The notes: generated from the letters alone by a model not told the origin. 64,000 bases of DNA from Sphingomonas sp. BK345 (GCF_014193845.1 NZ_JACHZX010000002.1:744001-808000); one strand, 5' to 3'. Numbered from the stretch's first letter, positions 17,370 to 26,643 are shown. Program-made: numbers and translations.

Positions 17370-19072
17370 GCCCGCGTTCGGTCAAGCTGGCCGAGCGGTT
17401 GCGTTCGGTCGCAGAGGCCGCCCTCAGCAGCATGCCCGATCCCGACCTGACGGCGCTCAGATCCGAAGTTCGTCAGCTCAAGGCCATGCTAGGCGGGGCG
17501 GGTGCGGGTGCCGGAGCGGCGCCCGACCGCGTGCGCGAGCAGGTCTCGCTGTTTCGCCGGACCGGCACGCTGCCCGACGTCCGGGCGGCGCGCCTGGTAT
17601 GCTGGGGGACCACGCTCCGCGACGGTCGGGACCCAGCGCTGATCGAGGACCGCGAACGGTTTCCCGGTCTGATCGACGGCGTGGACGAGTTCCGCGATAT
17701 GCGGCGACCCTACCGGCGGTGCTGGCGCGGGCTGCTGGACGGGTACGTCCGCTACGATCCCGGCCGCGCGACGGAAGCGGGGCGCCGCAACTGGACCATG
17801 CTGCGCGACTACCTGAACGACAACCTGCCATCGCTCGAGCGGTCGGGCAGCATGCCCGATTGGCTGTCCACCATCGACGAGCACGCGAACCTGCTCGGGG
17901 AGCGGCCCTGCGATCGCTACGGAGCGGCGCTGCTCGAAGGCGATGCGAAGCTCCTGGAACCTCTCCGGCGCGACTTGTCGATGGGCGACTCCTCCTGGCT
18001 GACCAGGCGCATCTTCGAGGCCCAGATTGATGCCGCGGTCAAGCACGACGACCGGGCGCTGCGGCGGGTGATGCCGAGAGTGGTCGCTCTCGTCGCGGAG
18101 CACGACCTCCTGGCGGACGACGCGCTTGTGCGTGTGCTCGATCGATGGGCGAGGTGCCGCCCGCTCGAAGTGGAAGCGGAGCTTCGAGACCTGTCGGTCG
18201 CTCGCTGGGGCAATCCTTGGCTGGAGCGCAACGACACGCAGTGGACGAGAGTCGAGGCGGAGACCCGCCAGATGGTTTCGTCCTGGCTCAAGCTGTCGCT
18301 GATCGAGAAGTTCTTCTCGCTCTTGTCAGAGGACAAGCTGAACGACCAGCGGCGGGTGGCATTCTGGAAGCGCTATGTCGACCGGATCGACGACATGCAC
18401 TTCGCGCTCGGCGAGGCGGCCTACACCAACCCGAGCGCAGACTTCCGCGCGCTGCGCAAGGCGATGGCGGGCAAGCTCCTGCGCCTCGACAACGGTGGCG
18501 TCGCACGAAACAACGCCTTCATCATGCGACTGGGTGGACACATCGTGGTCGAATTCGGCGAGCACGGCAATGCGATGTACGCCTTCGACGCGGCGTCCGC
18601 GCCGTTCGATCTCCGCCGCCCATCCATCGCGGGCAACAGGACGGCGCTTAAGCACCCGTCGCACGTGGCGCGCATCACCCACACCGACGGCGGCGAGAGG
18701 TGGGAGCGGAAGTTCGAGCGGAGGCTGGCAGAGGTCCTTGGCCGCGCCGACAAGGCATCAACCACCGGTCGTTCGACGGTCTCCTCGCCGATGGCGACTC
18801 CTCCAATTCGTCCCGCGCCGATCCCCACCCCGAGCGCCGCCTCGCCCGCCTGGGCCCGGCCGCAGGTGGCGCGGCAAGTTTCACCGGAGCCGCACGGCAT
18901 GCGAGATCTGCAAGCTTTTTTCGCCGAGCACAGGGTCAAGTCCGCCGACCTGCGCGACAAGGGTGGCTCCCTGTGGGCATATGCGCCGGAGCGTGGCCCC
19001 GCCGCCGATGGCCTGCGCAGCCGCGGGTTCGCCTGGTCCGCCCGCCGGGGCGCCTGGTACATCAAGTCGTGA
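17357..19072 (+). CDS. zorC: Zorya anti-phage system protein ZorC (EH signature), 571 aa
   Basis: Matches the EH-signature proteins of type I Zorya: the segment IVVEFGEHGNAMYAF (about residues 395-409) provides the conserved Glu and His pair. The remainder is helical and Arg/Asp-rich, consistent with a cytoplasmic DNA-binding subunit that works with ZorD. The last forty residues (LQAFFAEHRVKSADLRDKGG onward) form a small distinct domain. The gene overlaps zorB by 13 bases and its stop is GTGA, overlapping a possible zorD start. Family call rests on position between zorB and zorD and on the EH motif. Confidence 0.85.
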   Translation: MRPLSPRSVKLAERLRSVAEAALSSMPDPDLTALRSEVRQLKAMLGGAGAGAGAAPDRVREQVSLFRRTGTLPDVRAARLVCWGTTLRDGRDPALIEDRERFPGLIDGVDEFRDMRRPYRRCWRGLLDGYVRYDPGRATEAGRRNWTMLRDYLNDNLPSLERSGSMPDWLSTIDEHANLLGERPCDRYGAALLEGDAKLLEPLRRDLSMGDSSWLTRRIFEAQIDAAVKHDDRALRRVMPRVVALVAEHDLLADDALVRVLDRWARCRPLEVEAELRDLSVARWGNPWLERNDTQWTRVEAETRQMVSSWLKLSLIEKFFSLLSEDKLNDQRRVAFWKRYVDRIDDMHFALGEAAYTNPSADFRALRKAMAGKLLRLDNGGVARNNAFIMRLGGHIVVEFGEHGNAMYAFDAASAPFDLRRPSIAGNRTALKHPSHVARITHTDGGERWERKFERRLAEVLGRADKASTTGRSTVSSPMATPPIRPAPIPTPSAASPAWARPQVARQVSPEPHGMRDLQAFFAEHRVKSADLRDKGGSLWAYAPERGPAADGLRSRGFAWSARRGAWYIKS

Positions 19073-19089
19073 TCTGGCGGCGAAAACCC

Positions 19090-22000
19090 ATGGCTTCGGT
19101 GCCGGTCGCACCAGAGCCGTCGGTGGGTACACCAGGCTATCGTGTGGAGCGGGAAGGACTGATCTTTCCGGCTGATTGCCTCCCGCATCCAACCGGTGTT
19201 GCCGCTGCGGCCCTGCTGGAGGAACTGGAGGACGAGGGGCTCGCCACGACCGTGGAGGAAGGTCGCTGCATCGGCTGGCGCGAGCTCTACGCGATCCTCG
19301 ACGACACGGAGCGGGCTGCGGATCTGGCCGTCCTGAATCTTCCGGAGTCGGTTTTCGCCGCGCCGCGTCTGGTCAGCAGGGGATCGCTGACCGACAGCGG
19401 CTTCGCTGTCGCGATCGATGGCTGGCTCGATGGCGACGGGCGCATCATCCACGGTGCCAGGCTGCACGGCGGAACGCTGGAGATCGATGGCGTGCCACAT
19501 CTGCTGCCGCCGGCGGCATGGCGGCTCGTGGACCGGGTCGCATCCTTCGGTCGACGTGGACCCGACGAGCGGGGGGAGGGGGCGCAGCGGCTCGCCTGGG
19601 GCGCCATACGCGCCGAAGCGCTTGCGGTCGGCGCGGCGCTAGACGACTTCCTCTTCCGCACCGTCGTGCTGACACCTGACCGCCTGCAGATCGCACTCCG
19701 GCGGTCGGATCGGCTCGGCCTGGTCGAGGTCGAGCCTTGGTTCGAAGGAGCGCCCACGCACTGGCTTCAGGCCTTTGATCGCTCCGCTCAAGTCCGAGAT
19801 CGCTACGATCTCGTCACGCCGGATGGCGTGGTCCAGGTCATGGTGTCGCCCGAGGTCGGGACGGTGCTGCGGGAGCTGAAGCGCATGCCTGGGCGCCGCG
19901 TCGCGGGCGAGCGCGCGCAGGCCTTTTTGGTCAATCCTATCGCAGCCCTCGGTCCGGATGCCGCCGAGGTCATCGACCAGGAGGCGTTCGAGGCGGCCAA
20001 GGAGGAGGCCGGCATCTCCTTCGACCGGTTCGCGGCGATCACGCCCGAGACGCACGGCGACGGCGCGCTCGGGCTGCTGGTCACTTCCGGAACGGGCGAG
20101 CGGATCGAGACGAGCGAAATCTCGCTGAGTGACGAGGACGCGCTCGAGTTCGTGGCGCGCGTCGAGGACCATCTCGCTCGTGGGCTGCAGCTCTGCTCGT
20201 GGGACGACTTCGAGTTCGAACTCGACGGTGACAGCACGTTGCACTGCGCGGCGTTGCGGCGCGCAGTTGGCCGACGTGCGGCGTCCCTGATCAGCCATGG
20301 GCAGATCTACGATCTTTCGGGCTACTCGGACCGTGTGGACGGCATCGGAGAGGAGCGGCCGTTCTACTCGCCGCACATTGCGCGCAAGAGCGACGACGCG
20401 GGCTGGTTTCCCGAGAACCTCGTGCCGATCATCGGCTGGAACGATCCGTCGACCGGCGAGCCCGGATCCGCACCACTGACCGACGGTGTCGCGGAGCGAC
20501 TGCGTACGGATGTGGAGGAGGCTCGTCGGACTGGAGCCGCAGCAGTCCAAGTGCCGGGTTGCCCTGTGCCGATGCCGGTGCGCGAGGCCGAGGCAATCCT
20601 CAAGGCGTTCGGCCGCGTCCGCGTGGAGGCGGAGGCGGGCACGCTCGATCCCGCGCGTGCGTCTCCGAGCCGAAAGCGGCCCACGCTCATCCTGAAGGCC
20701 AACATAGAGCAGGTGGACTATCGGGAGGAGCGGCTGGCCGCCCTGTCGGCGCCACCCGGGCCACCACGCCTTCCCGCAGGCCTGCGCGAGGAGGTCCGCC
20801 TGAAGGACCATCAGCTGAAGGGGCTCGCATGGATGCAGCACCTGTTCAGCCTTGCGCCCGACAGGTGCCGCGGCGCCTTGCTCGCCGACGATATGGGGCT
20901 GGGCAAGACGCTCCAGATCCTCAGTCTCGTGGCGCGCGCGAGGGAGGACGATCCCGCCACGCCTCCCGCACTCGTTGTGGCGCCCCTCACTCTTCTCGAG
21001 AACTGGCGGGAGGAGGCCGAGAAGTTCCTGCTACCGGGATCACTGAAGATCCTCACGGCATACGGCGACACGCTGTCCGGGTTGAGGGTGGGCAAGTCGT
21101 CGGTCGACGAGCAGCTTCGTAGAGAGGGGCTCGTCCGCTTCCTGCGGCCAGACTGGCGCGGCGACGCGGACGTAGTGCTGACCACTTATGAGACGCTGCG
21201 CGACTTGGAGTTCTCCTTCGCCCGCGAGCGCTGGTCTATCATGATCTGCGACGAGGCGCAGAAAATCAAGAACCCGAACGCGGCCATGACGCGCGCGGCG
21301 AAGAAGCAGCAGGCGGTGTTCCGGATCGCCTGCACAGGCACTCCCGTCGAGAACAGCCTGGTCGATCTCTGGTGCCTCTTCGATTTCGTGCAGCCCGGAC
21401 TGCTGGGCGCGTTGAACGAGTTCGGGAGCACCTACCGTCGTCCGATCGAGGCGGAGGGCGACGCGGACCGCGCAAAGCTGGAGGAGCTCAGGACGCTCAT
21501 CGAGCCACAGATCCTGCGGCGCATGAAGTCGGAGGTGGCGGCCGATCTCAAGGCTAAGCTCGTTGATGAGGCGAGCCGACGCCTGCCGATGAGCGTCCCG
21601 CAGCGCGGACTCTACGTCGGCGCGATTGAGGGCTTCCGTCGTGAGGCGGGGCGACCAGGCGCGCACCTTGGGCTGCTGCACCGGCTGCGGCTTATCTGCT
21701 CGGACCCGGCACAGACAGAGGAGGCGGGCGCCTACGACGCCGTTGACGCCTATCGCGCCCGGTCACCTAAGCTCGACTGGCTGCTGTCGGCGCTCGCCGA
21801 GGTCAGGGAGCGTGGCGAGAAGGCCATCGTCTTCTGCGAGTTCAAGGCCGTTCAAAGGCTATTGCGTCACTACATTCGCGAGGCGTTCGCGATCCCCGTC
21901 GATGTCATCAACGGTGACACCTCGGCGGCAGCCGGCGCGGCGGACAGCCGGCAGAAGCGCATCCGGGCCTTTCAGGACGCACCAGGATTTGGTGTGATCA

Positions 22001-22317
22001 TCCTGTCGCCGGTGGCGGTCGGCTTCGGAGTCAACATGCAGGCCGCCAACCACGTGATCCACTTCACCCGCACCTGGAACCCGGCGAAGGAGGACCAGGC
22101 GACCGATCGAGCGTACCGCATCGGCCAGCGGCGTGACGTGTTCGTTTACTATCCGACGGTCGCCGCCGATGACTTCACGACCTTCGACATGAAGCTGGAC
22201 GAGCTGCTCGAACGGAAGCGGGCGTTGGCGGGCGACATGCTGAATGGTACCGGGGAGATCGGCGCGCGCGACTTCGACGTCGAGGAGTTGCGACCGGGCT
22301 CCGGGGAGCTGCCGTGA
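19090..22317 (+). CDS. zorD: Zorya anti-phage system SNF2 helicase ZorD, 1075 aa
   Basis: C-terminal Snf2-type ATPase: motif I LADDMGLGKT (near residue 600), motif II DEAQ (near 720, DEAQ instead of DEAH), TGTPVENS, and the helicase C-terminal lobe with QATDRAYRIGQ near the end. The N-terminal half (about 1-560) is a ZorD-specific domain. In type I Zorya ZorD acts as the DNA-degrading or remodelling effector alongside ZorC. The ATG at 19090 has GGCGG upstream, but a GTG at 19069-19071 overlaps the zorC stop in GTGA and is an equally plausible start that adds 7 residues. A further frame (22314) begins over its stop. Confidence 0.9.
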   Translation: MASVPVAPEPSVGTPGYRVEREGLIFPADCLPHPTGVAAAALLEELEDEGLATTVEEGRCIGWRELYAILDDTERAADLAVLNLPESVFAAPRLVSRGSLTDSGFAVAIDGWLDGDGRIIHGARLHGGTLEIDGVPHLLPPAAWRLVDRVASFGRRGPDERGEGAQRLAWGAIRAEALAVGAALDDFLFRTVVLTPDRLQIALRRSDRLGLVEVEPWFEGAPTHWLQAFDRSAQVRDRYDLVTPDGVVQVMVSPEVGTVLRELKRMPGRRVAGERAQAFLVNPIAALGPDAAEVIDQEAFEAAKEEAGISFDRFAAITPETHGDGALGLLVTSGTGERIETSEISLSDEDALEFVARVEDHLARGLQLCSWDDFEFELDGDSTLHCAALRRAVGRRAASLISHGQIYDLSGYSDRVDGIGEERPFYSPHIARKSDDAGWFPENLVPIIGWNDPSTGEPGSAPLTDGVAERLRTDVEEARRTGAAAVQVPGCPVPMPVREAEAILKAFGRVRVEAEAGTLDPARASPSRKRPTLILKANIEQVDYREERLAALSAPPGPPRLPAGLREEVRLKDHQLKGLAWMQHLFSLAPDRCRGALLADDMGLGKTLQILSLVARAREDDPATPPALVVAPLTLLENWREEAEKFLLPGSLKILTAYGDTLSGLRVGKSSVDEQLRREGLVRFLRPDWRGDADVVLTTYETLRDLEFSFARERWSIMICDEAQKIKNPNAAMTRAAKKQQAVFRIACTGTPVENSLVDLWCLFDFVQPGLLGALNEFGSTYRRPIEAEGDADRAKLEELRTLIEPQILRRMKSEVAADLKAKLVDEASRRLPMSVPQRGLYVGAIEGFRREAGRPGAHLGLLHRLRLICSDPAQTEEAGAYDAVDAYRARSPKLDWLLSALAEVRERGEKAIVFCEFKAVQRLLRHYIREAFAIPVDVINGDTSAAAGAADSRQKRIRAFQDAPGFGVIILSPVAVGFGVNMQAANHVIHFTRTWNPAKEDQATDRAYRIGQRRDVFVYYPTVAADDFTTFDMKLDELLERKRALAGDMLNGTGEIGARDFDVEELRPGSGELP

Positions 22318-22439
22318 GGTCGGTCTTTCCTCTCGAGCTGATCGGCGCGCACCGTTGCAAGCGCGCGACCTTCACCAGCTATGTGTTCAGCGCGACCTTC
22401 GTCGAGGCGGTTAGCCGCGCAGAGCGCCGGCTGGCCTGA
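22314..22439 (+). pseudogene. Truncated fifth gene of the Zorya operon, 41 aa left
   Basis: A GTG at 22314-22316 overlaps the zorD stop (GTGA) and has GGGGAG six bases upstream, so it is set up as a translated gene. The frame gives VRSVFPLELIGAHRCKRATF followed by TSYVFSATFVEA and stops at 22437-22439. Good initiation signals with so short a product suggest the gene was cut by the junction with the following plasmid DNA. The pattern H-x-C-x-x-A-x-F-T-x-Y-x-F-x-x-x-F-x-E resembles the beginning of some phospholipase-D-like effector proteins, but this is a guess. It overlaps the 3' end of the convergent XRE gene. Confidence 0.5.
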
Positions 22440-22890
22440 ACTCGCCTAGCTTTTCCTCTCGCTCGATCAGCTCATCGATGTGGCTCGCGATCCGCTGCGC
22501 CACGAACTTTGCCACGGCCGGTCCCCAGCGCGGATCGACGCGATCGCTGCTTTTGGCGAGCTCGGCTGCGAGCGCGTCTGGCAGCGCGGCGACGAGTGTC
22601 TCCAGGAACGCCGCCATGCCGGACCGCGACCATTCGCTGGCGAGATCGCGGCGATCGAAGAGGGCGAGGGTGAGGGCGCCGCGGGCTGGCAGGCCGGCGG
22701 CGGCAAGCATTGAGCCCGCCTCCTCGAGGCTGAGATGCCGTGTGCCCTTCAGCGTGCGACAGATCTGATCCTTCGACAGGCCGACCCTGGCCGCCAAGTC
22801 GCGCTGGCTGAGCCCGCTCTGATCGACGAGGTCTCCAACGATGATGTGCAGCGGTATCGAGGACAGGGCTGCCGGGCTGCTGGTGGTCAC
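22411..22890 (-). CDS. XRE-family transcriptional regulator, 159 aa
   Basis: Residues about 26-60 form a helix-turn-helix: LSQRDLAARVGLSKDQICRT followed by LKGTRHLSLEEAG. A C-terminal alpha-helical domain (70-159) is likely used for dimerisation. The start is GTG (22888-22890). It faces away from the F-type transfer operon across a 400-bp gap with inverted repeats, so it probably controls transfer genes and perhaps itself. Its 3' end converges on the truncated Zorya-linked gene. Family is clear; its target is inferred from position. Confidence 0.8.
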   Translation of the reverse strand: MTTSSPAALSSIPLHIIVGDLVDQSGLSQRDLAARVGLSKDQICRTLKGTRHLSLEEAGSMLAAAGLPARGALTLALFDRRDLASEWSRSGMAAFLETLVAALPDALAAELAKSSDRVDPRWGPAVAKFVAQRIASHIDELIEREEKLGEFRPAGALRG

Positions 22891-23292
22891 AACTCCAACT
22901 CCAAGGACTGATTCGCACGCACGGTATCAAGCGCGGAGGCTGTAGGAAAACAAAATAGGAACATCCTAGCCGGCAGTGGGCTCCGCTGTGGGCAGAGTCG
23001 CATCAGATGCAGCGCCGCCCTCTCACCAGAAGTGCAAGGAACAAAGATAGAAAGGCGATTCGCGACGGCTGTCGCCAGCGACCGCACCGGTCTTGTCGCT
23101 AGGCGCGAGAGGCATCGCGCCAAGCTAGGAAACTTCACACTCCAGACGCGATCTGTGTCGCGGATTTCGCGACCTATCGGCTGATCTGTTCTCCTGATGT
23201 TCCTTTTGGTTGAGCGGCGGCCGGAGCCGGCGTGATGGTGATTGTGCGGTCGGGATGCGGCCGCGGCGAACACCTTCTCGGAGACGCTCTCG
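22891..23292. promoter_or_regulatory. Regulatory gap upstream of the tra operon
   Basis: No gene is supported in these 400 bases. Three inverted repeats stand out: TAGGA-aca-TCCTA at 22956-22968; GCGCGA/TCGCGC around 6 bases at 23103-23120; GTCGCG/CGCGAC around GATTT at 23157-23173. AGGAACATC at 22957-22965 recurs inverted as GATGTTCCT at 23196-23204, one copy near the regulator and one near traA. These are candidate operators for the XRE protein. A minus-strand frame spanning the gap looks spurious. Confidence 0.45.
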
Positions 23293-23616
23293 ATGCACAG
23301 CCTCAAGCTCCCGCTGACCCGTGCCGGCCTCGGCCGGGCCAGCGACTATCTCATCCCGGCGATCGGCCTCATGGCCGTGGCGAGTGCGGCCTATGCCGGC
23401 GCCGACACGACCTTCGGTCCGGCGCTCACCAAGTTCACCGACTTTCTGGAGGGCTCGGGCGGCAAGATCATCGCCGTGCTCAGCCTGGCCGGCGGCATCA
23501 TCGGCATGGCGTCCGGCCGGTTCACGCTCGGGCAGGTGGCGATCCCCGTCGCCGTCGGCATCGGCGTCGGCACGGGCGTGCCGATCGTCACCTCCACCGT
23601 GACCGCGATCATCTGA
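23293..23616 (+). CDS. traA: F-type conjugal pilin TraA, 107 aa
   Basis: The protein has a long signal-like leader (cleavage plausible after AYA, about residue 35) and a mature part of about 70 residues with two hydrophobic stretches (KIIAVLSLAGGIIGMA and the Val/Gly-rich end), the pattern of F-type pilins. Assembled subunits form the conjugative pilus. Start chosen at ATG 23293 with GGAGA eight bases upstream; the frame extends to 23242 without one. First gene of the operon, 28 bases before traL. Confidence 0.85.
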   Translation: MHSLKLPLTRAGLGRASDYLIPAIGLMAVASAAYAGADTTFGPALTKFTDFLEGSGGKIIAVLSLAGGIIGMASGRFTLGQVAIPVAVGIGVGTGVPIVTSTVTAII

Positions 23617-23644
23617 TCGCGGCGGCGAGGGCGGCGCAGCGCAC

Positions 23645-23932
23645 ATGACTGACAAGTACCTTGTCCCCCGGCGGCTCGACGATCCGGAGCTCATCGGCCT
23701 TTGGACCCTGGACGAATTCCTGGGGCTCGCGGCGCCGTTCGCCTGGGGCATCTTCTCCCAGCACATCCTGCTGGGTCTCGTGGGTGCCGGAGGAGCGTGG
23801 TTCGCGCTTCGCAAGGCCAAGGCTGGCCGGGCCAGTTCCTGGATCATCCACGCGGCCTACTGGTACCTGGGGGCAAGCTTCGTCAGGCTTCGCGCCACGC
23901 CGCCCTCCCACTGCCGCCGGCTCGCCGGCTGA
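23645..23932 (+). CDS. traL: Conjugal transfer protein TraL, 95 aa
   Basis: A small inner-membrane protein with RRLDDPELIGLWTLDEFLGL at residues 9-28, typical of TraL N-termini, followed by membrane segments (about 29-50 and 62-80). TraL is needed for pilus assembly at the inner membrane, the counterpart of VirB3. It sits between traA and traE in the conserved F order. Confidence 0.85.
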   Translation: MTDKYLVPRRLDDPELIGLWTLDEFLGLAAPFAWGIFSQHILLGLVGAGGAWFALRKAKAGRASSWIIHAAYWYLGASFVRLRATPPSHCRRLAG

Positions 23933-23945
23933 GGGGAGGAGCTCC

Positions 23946-24512
23946 ATGCTGTCCGATATCGCGCATCAGCGCAGCCAGTCGCTGCTTCGCCAGCGCAAGG
24001 TCCTCGTCGTCGCTGCTGCGGCGTCGTTCCTGGCCAATCTCGCGTTGCTGACCGCGCTCAGCAGCCGCGATCGCGAGGTGATCCTGCAGCCGGTCACGAC
24101 GCGGCCGCTGGCGATCAGCTCGTCGGGCGTCTCCGCCGACTATCTCGAGCTGGTGACGCGCGATGTCGCGCTGATGCTGCTCAACCGCTCGCCGACCGGC
24201 CTCGACTATTGGATGGAGCAGATCCTGAAGGTGGCGGACCCCTCCGCCTATGGGGCGCTCAAGGCCGAGCTGGTCAAGATCGTCACCGAGCAGCGCGGGT
24301 CGGACCTGGCGCAGGCCTTCGTGATCACCGGCATGACCGTCGATCCGAAGGGCTTGAGCTCCACCGTCGAAGGCGACCTCAAGACCTTCGTCGGCGGCCA
24401 GGTCATCGCCAGCGAGAAGAAGCGGTTCCGGTTCGGCTGGACCTACGTGGGCCTGCGCCTCTCGCTCTCGAGCTTCGCGCTCATCCCAGATCACAAGGAG
24501 GCGCTCCAATGA
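23946..24512 (+). CDS. traE: Conjugal transfer pilus assembly protein TraE, 188 aa
   Basis: One N-terminal membrane segment (about residues 22-40) and a periplasmic domain, the VirB8-like TraE arrangement. Start ATG 23946 has GGGGAGGA upstream. The stop overlaps the traK start in ATGA. TraE is part of the inner-membrane pilus assembly complex. Name is supported by position between traL and traK and by size. Confidence 0.85.
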   Translation: MLSDIAHQRSQSLLRQRKVLVVAAAASFLANLALLTALSSRDREVILQPVTTRPLAISSSGVSADYLELVTRDVALMLLNRSPTGLDYWMEQILKVADPSAYGALKAELVKIVTEQRGSDLAQAFVITGMTVDPKGLSSTVEGDLKTFVGGQVIASEKKRFRFGWTYVGLRLSLSSFALIPDHKEALQ

Positions 24513-25321
24513 TCGCCACGACACCCGCCTACCTGCTGGGCGCAGGGGCGGTAACCCTCGCCGCCGGCACGTCCCGGCCGCGCGACATCAGCCTGAAGCC
24601 GCTTGGGCTCGCGCTGATCGGCGCCGCCATCGCGCTCGCCGCCACCCCGGCCTGGGCCGACCAGTACCGGCAGGCCGCCGATAATGCGCAGGTCGACTGC
24701 GTTGTCTCGAACCATGAGCTGACGCGGATCAGCCTGGTGGGCGACGCCTTCGCGAGCGTCAGCAAGATCACGACCGGCTATCCCTATAATGACTTCACCG
24801 TCACCAACGAGCCGGTCCGCGGCGACATCTACCTGTCGGTGCCCGAGGGGTTCGCGCCGGGGCGGCTGAGCTTCTTTGCCACCAGCCGCAAGGGCTATGT
24901 TTACAAGTTCGCCTGCAGCGTCGGTGGGCCCAAGGCCGAGCAGATCTTCGTCACTAACCCGGCGATCGCCGGAGAGCGGGCGCAGGCTTGGGAGGCAAAG
25001 GCCGGACCCCGCGATGCCGCCGTGCGCCTGATCCAGGCCATGGCCGCGAACAATGCGCCGGACGGCTATACGATGCGGCAGGTCGCCGCCGCCCCGACCC
25101 GGGTCGGTGACCTCACCGTACGCCTCGTCGCCGAATACCGTGGTGCCGCGCTCACGGGCCGTGTGCTGCGGATCGATAATCGCGGCGCCAAGCCTGTCAC
25201 CATCGACCCGGCGCAGCTCACCCCGGCCGGCAGTCTGGCCGTCAGCGTCGCCGATCGCGAGCTCGGCGCGCAGCAGGCGACGACGCTCTATGTCGTCCTC
25301 GACGGGAGTGCCGGCGCATGA
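24509..25321 (+). CDS. traK: Conjugal transfer secretin-like protein TraK, 270 aa
   Basis: A hydrophobic leader ending near ATPAWA (about residue 50) exports it; the mature protein is beta-rich and ends in typical TraK/VirB9-like sequence. TraK forms the outer-membrane-associated ring with TraV and TraB. Starts at ATG 24509 in an ATGA overlap with traE and overlaps traB by 4 bases. The leader is longer than usual, so an internal start is possible. Confidence 0.8.
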   Translation: MIATTPAYLLGAGAVTLAAGTSRPRDISLKPLGLALIGAAIALAATPAWADQYRQAADNAQVDCVVSNHELTRISLVGDAFASVSKITTGYPYNDFTVTNEPVRGDIYLSVPEGFAPGRLSFFATSRKGYVYKFACSVGGPKAEQIFVTNPAIAGERAQAWEAKAGPRDAAVRLIQAMAANNAPDGYTMRQVAAAPTRVGDLTVRLVAEYRGAALTGRVLRIDNRGAKPVTIDPAQLTPAGSLAVSVADRELGAQQATTLYVVLDGSAGA

Positions 25322-26643
25322 GCGAGCAGGCCACCCCTCCGTCCAGCCCGGCGCAGGAGAGCGTCACGGCCTTGGGCGCACTCAACGCCAAGACCCGCGC
25401 ACGCCAGCGCATGCTGCTGCTCGGCGGCGGCGGTTCCGCCGCGATGCTCGCACTCTGGTTCGTGGTCGGCGGCACCGGCGATCGCACGCCGGCTGCGGAC
25501 GCGCCGCAGAAGATTGAGACCGACGGCATCGTCAATCGCGACCTCAGCCAAAAGGAGTTCGTCGCGATCTACGGCAATCGGCTCGATGCGCAGGCGCGTC
25601 AGCTGAAGGCGCTCGAGGAGAACAAGGCGGTCGCGCCCGAGGTGCAGGCCAGGCTCGACGCGCTCGCGGCCGAGAACCAGGCGCTCAAGACTGACGGCAC
25701 CAAGACAATCGACGCGCTAACGCAGGAGAACAGCACGCTTCGAGGCGAGCTGACACGCGCGCAGACGCAGGCGGCAGCCCCGCCGCCGCCGGTCGCCGTG
25801 CGTGATCCGTCGATCCCGTCGGGCTCGCCGCTCGATCCGAATATGGCTGCGGCGCAGGGCGCGGCGCTGCCGCCCCCGGCCGAGCGACAGGTGAAGACCG
25901 TCTCGTTCACGAGCGGCACGTCGGACGCTGGTGCGACCGCGAAGACCGGCCTCAGGGCTGGCCGTCCGAGTGCGCCGGCGATCGAGATCGAGGACAGTCC
26001 CGAGTATCTGCCGCCCAACAGCTATGCGCCGGCCCGCGTCATCGTCGGCGTCGACGCCTCGGCGGGCGTCTCGAGCCAAACCGATCCGCTGCCGGTCGTG
26101 TTGCGGATCACCGGGCCGGCGCGCTCGGTCGTCAAGGACGGCAAGCTGCTCACTACCCGCATTCAGGGCTGTGTCGTCAACGGTGCGGCGCGCGGCGATC
26201 TCTCGGCCGAGAAGGTCTACGTCAAGCTCCAGAAGATGACCTGCGATCAGCCCGGTGGGCGGGTCGCGGTCAGCGAGGTGAAGGGCTTCATCAGCTTCGC
26301 CGGCAAGACCGGCGTGCGCGGCCGGGTCGTCAGCCGCGAGGGCAGTCTCGTCAGCCAGGCGCTGCTCGCGGGCATTGTCGGCGGCTTCGGACGCGGCTTT
26401 TCCGCCAACTCGAACAGCCTCTTCTCCGGGATCACCACCGGTGTCGACGGCAAGCGCCAGCAGCTTTCGGGCGGCGACATCGTCCAGGGCGGTCTCGGTC
26501 AGGGCGTCGCCGACGCCTCGGACACAGTGTCCAAATATCTGATCGAGCGCGCCGAACAATATCAGCCAGTCGTGGAGATGCCGACCGGCATCGATGTCGA
26601 AATCGTCTTCCTCGACGGCGTCTATGTGAGGAACTCCCAATGA
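25318..26643 (+). CDS. traB: Conjugal transfer protein TraB (VirB10-like), 441 aa
   Basis: One membrane segment near residues 33-50, a coiled-coil (about 80-150), a Pro-rich stretch, and a C-terminal TrbI/VirB10-type beta domain (about 230-441). It spans the periplasm and links inner and outer membranes in the core complex. Coupled by ATGA overlaps on both sides. Length is close to that of F TraB. Confidence 0.85.
   Translation: MSEQATPPSSPAQESVTALGALNAKTRARQRMLLLGGGGSAAMLALWFVVGGTGDRTPAADAPQKIETDGIVNRDLSQKEFVAIYGNRLDAQARQLKALEENKAVAPEVQARLDALAAENQALKTDGTKTIDALTQENSTLRGELTRAQTQAAAPPPPVAVRDPSIPSGSPLDPNMAAAQGAALPPPAERQVKTVSFTSGTSDAGATAKTGLRAGRPSAPAIEIEDSPEYLPPNSYAPARVIVGVDASAGVSSQTDPLPVVLRITGPARSVVKDGKLLTTRIQGCVVNGAARGDLSAEKVYVKLQKMTCDQPGGRVAVSEVKGFISFAGKTGVRGRVVSREGSLVSQALLAGIVGGFGRGFSANSNSLFSGITTGVDGKRQQLSGGDIVQGGLGQGVADASDTVSKYLIERAEQYQPVVEMPTGIDVEIVFLDGVYVRNSQ

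Noticed and set aside
23242..23292. Longer traA starting at 23242
   Set aside because: The added N-terminal residues are not leader-like, and the ATG at 23293 has a good ribosome-binding site.
22887..23306. Minus-strand frame of 139 aa in the tra regulatory gap
   Set aside because: Crosses inverted repeats, lacks a ribosome-binding site and shows no family features.
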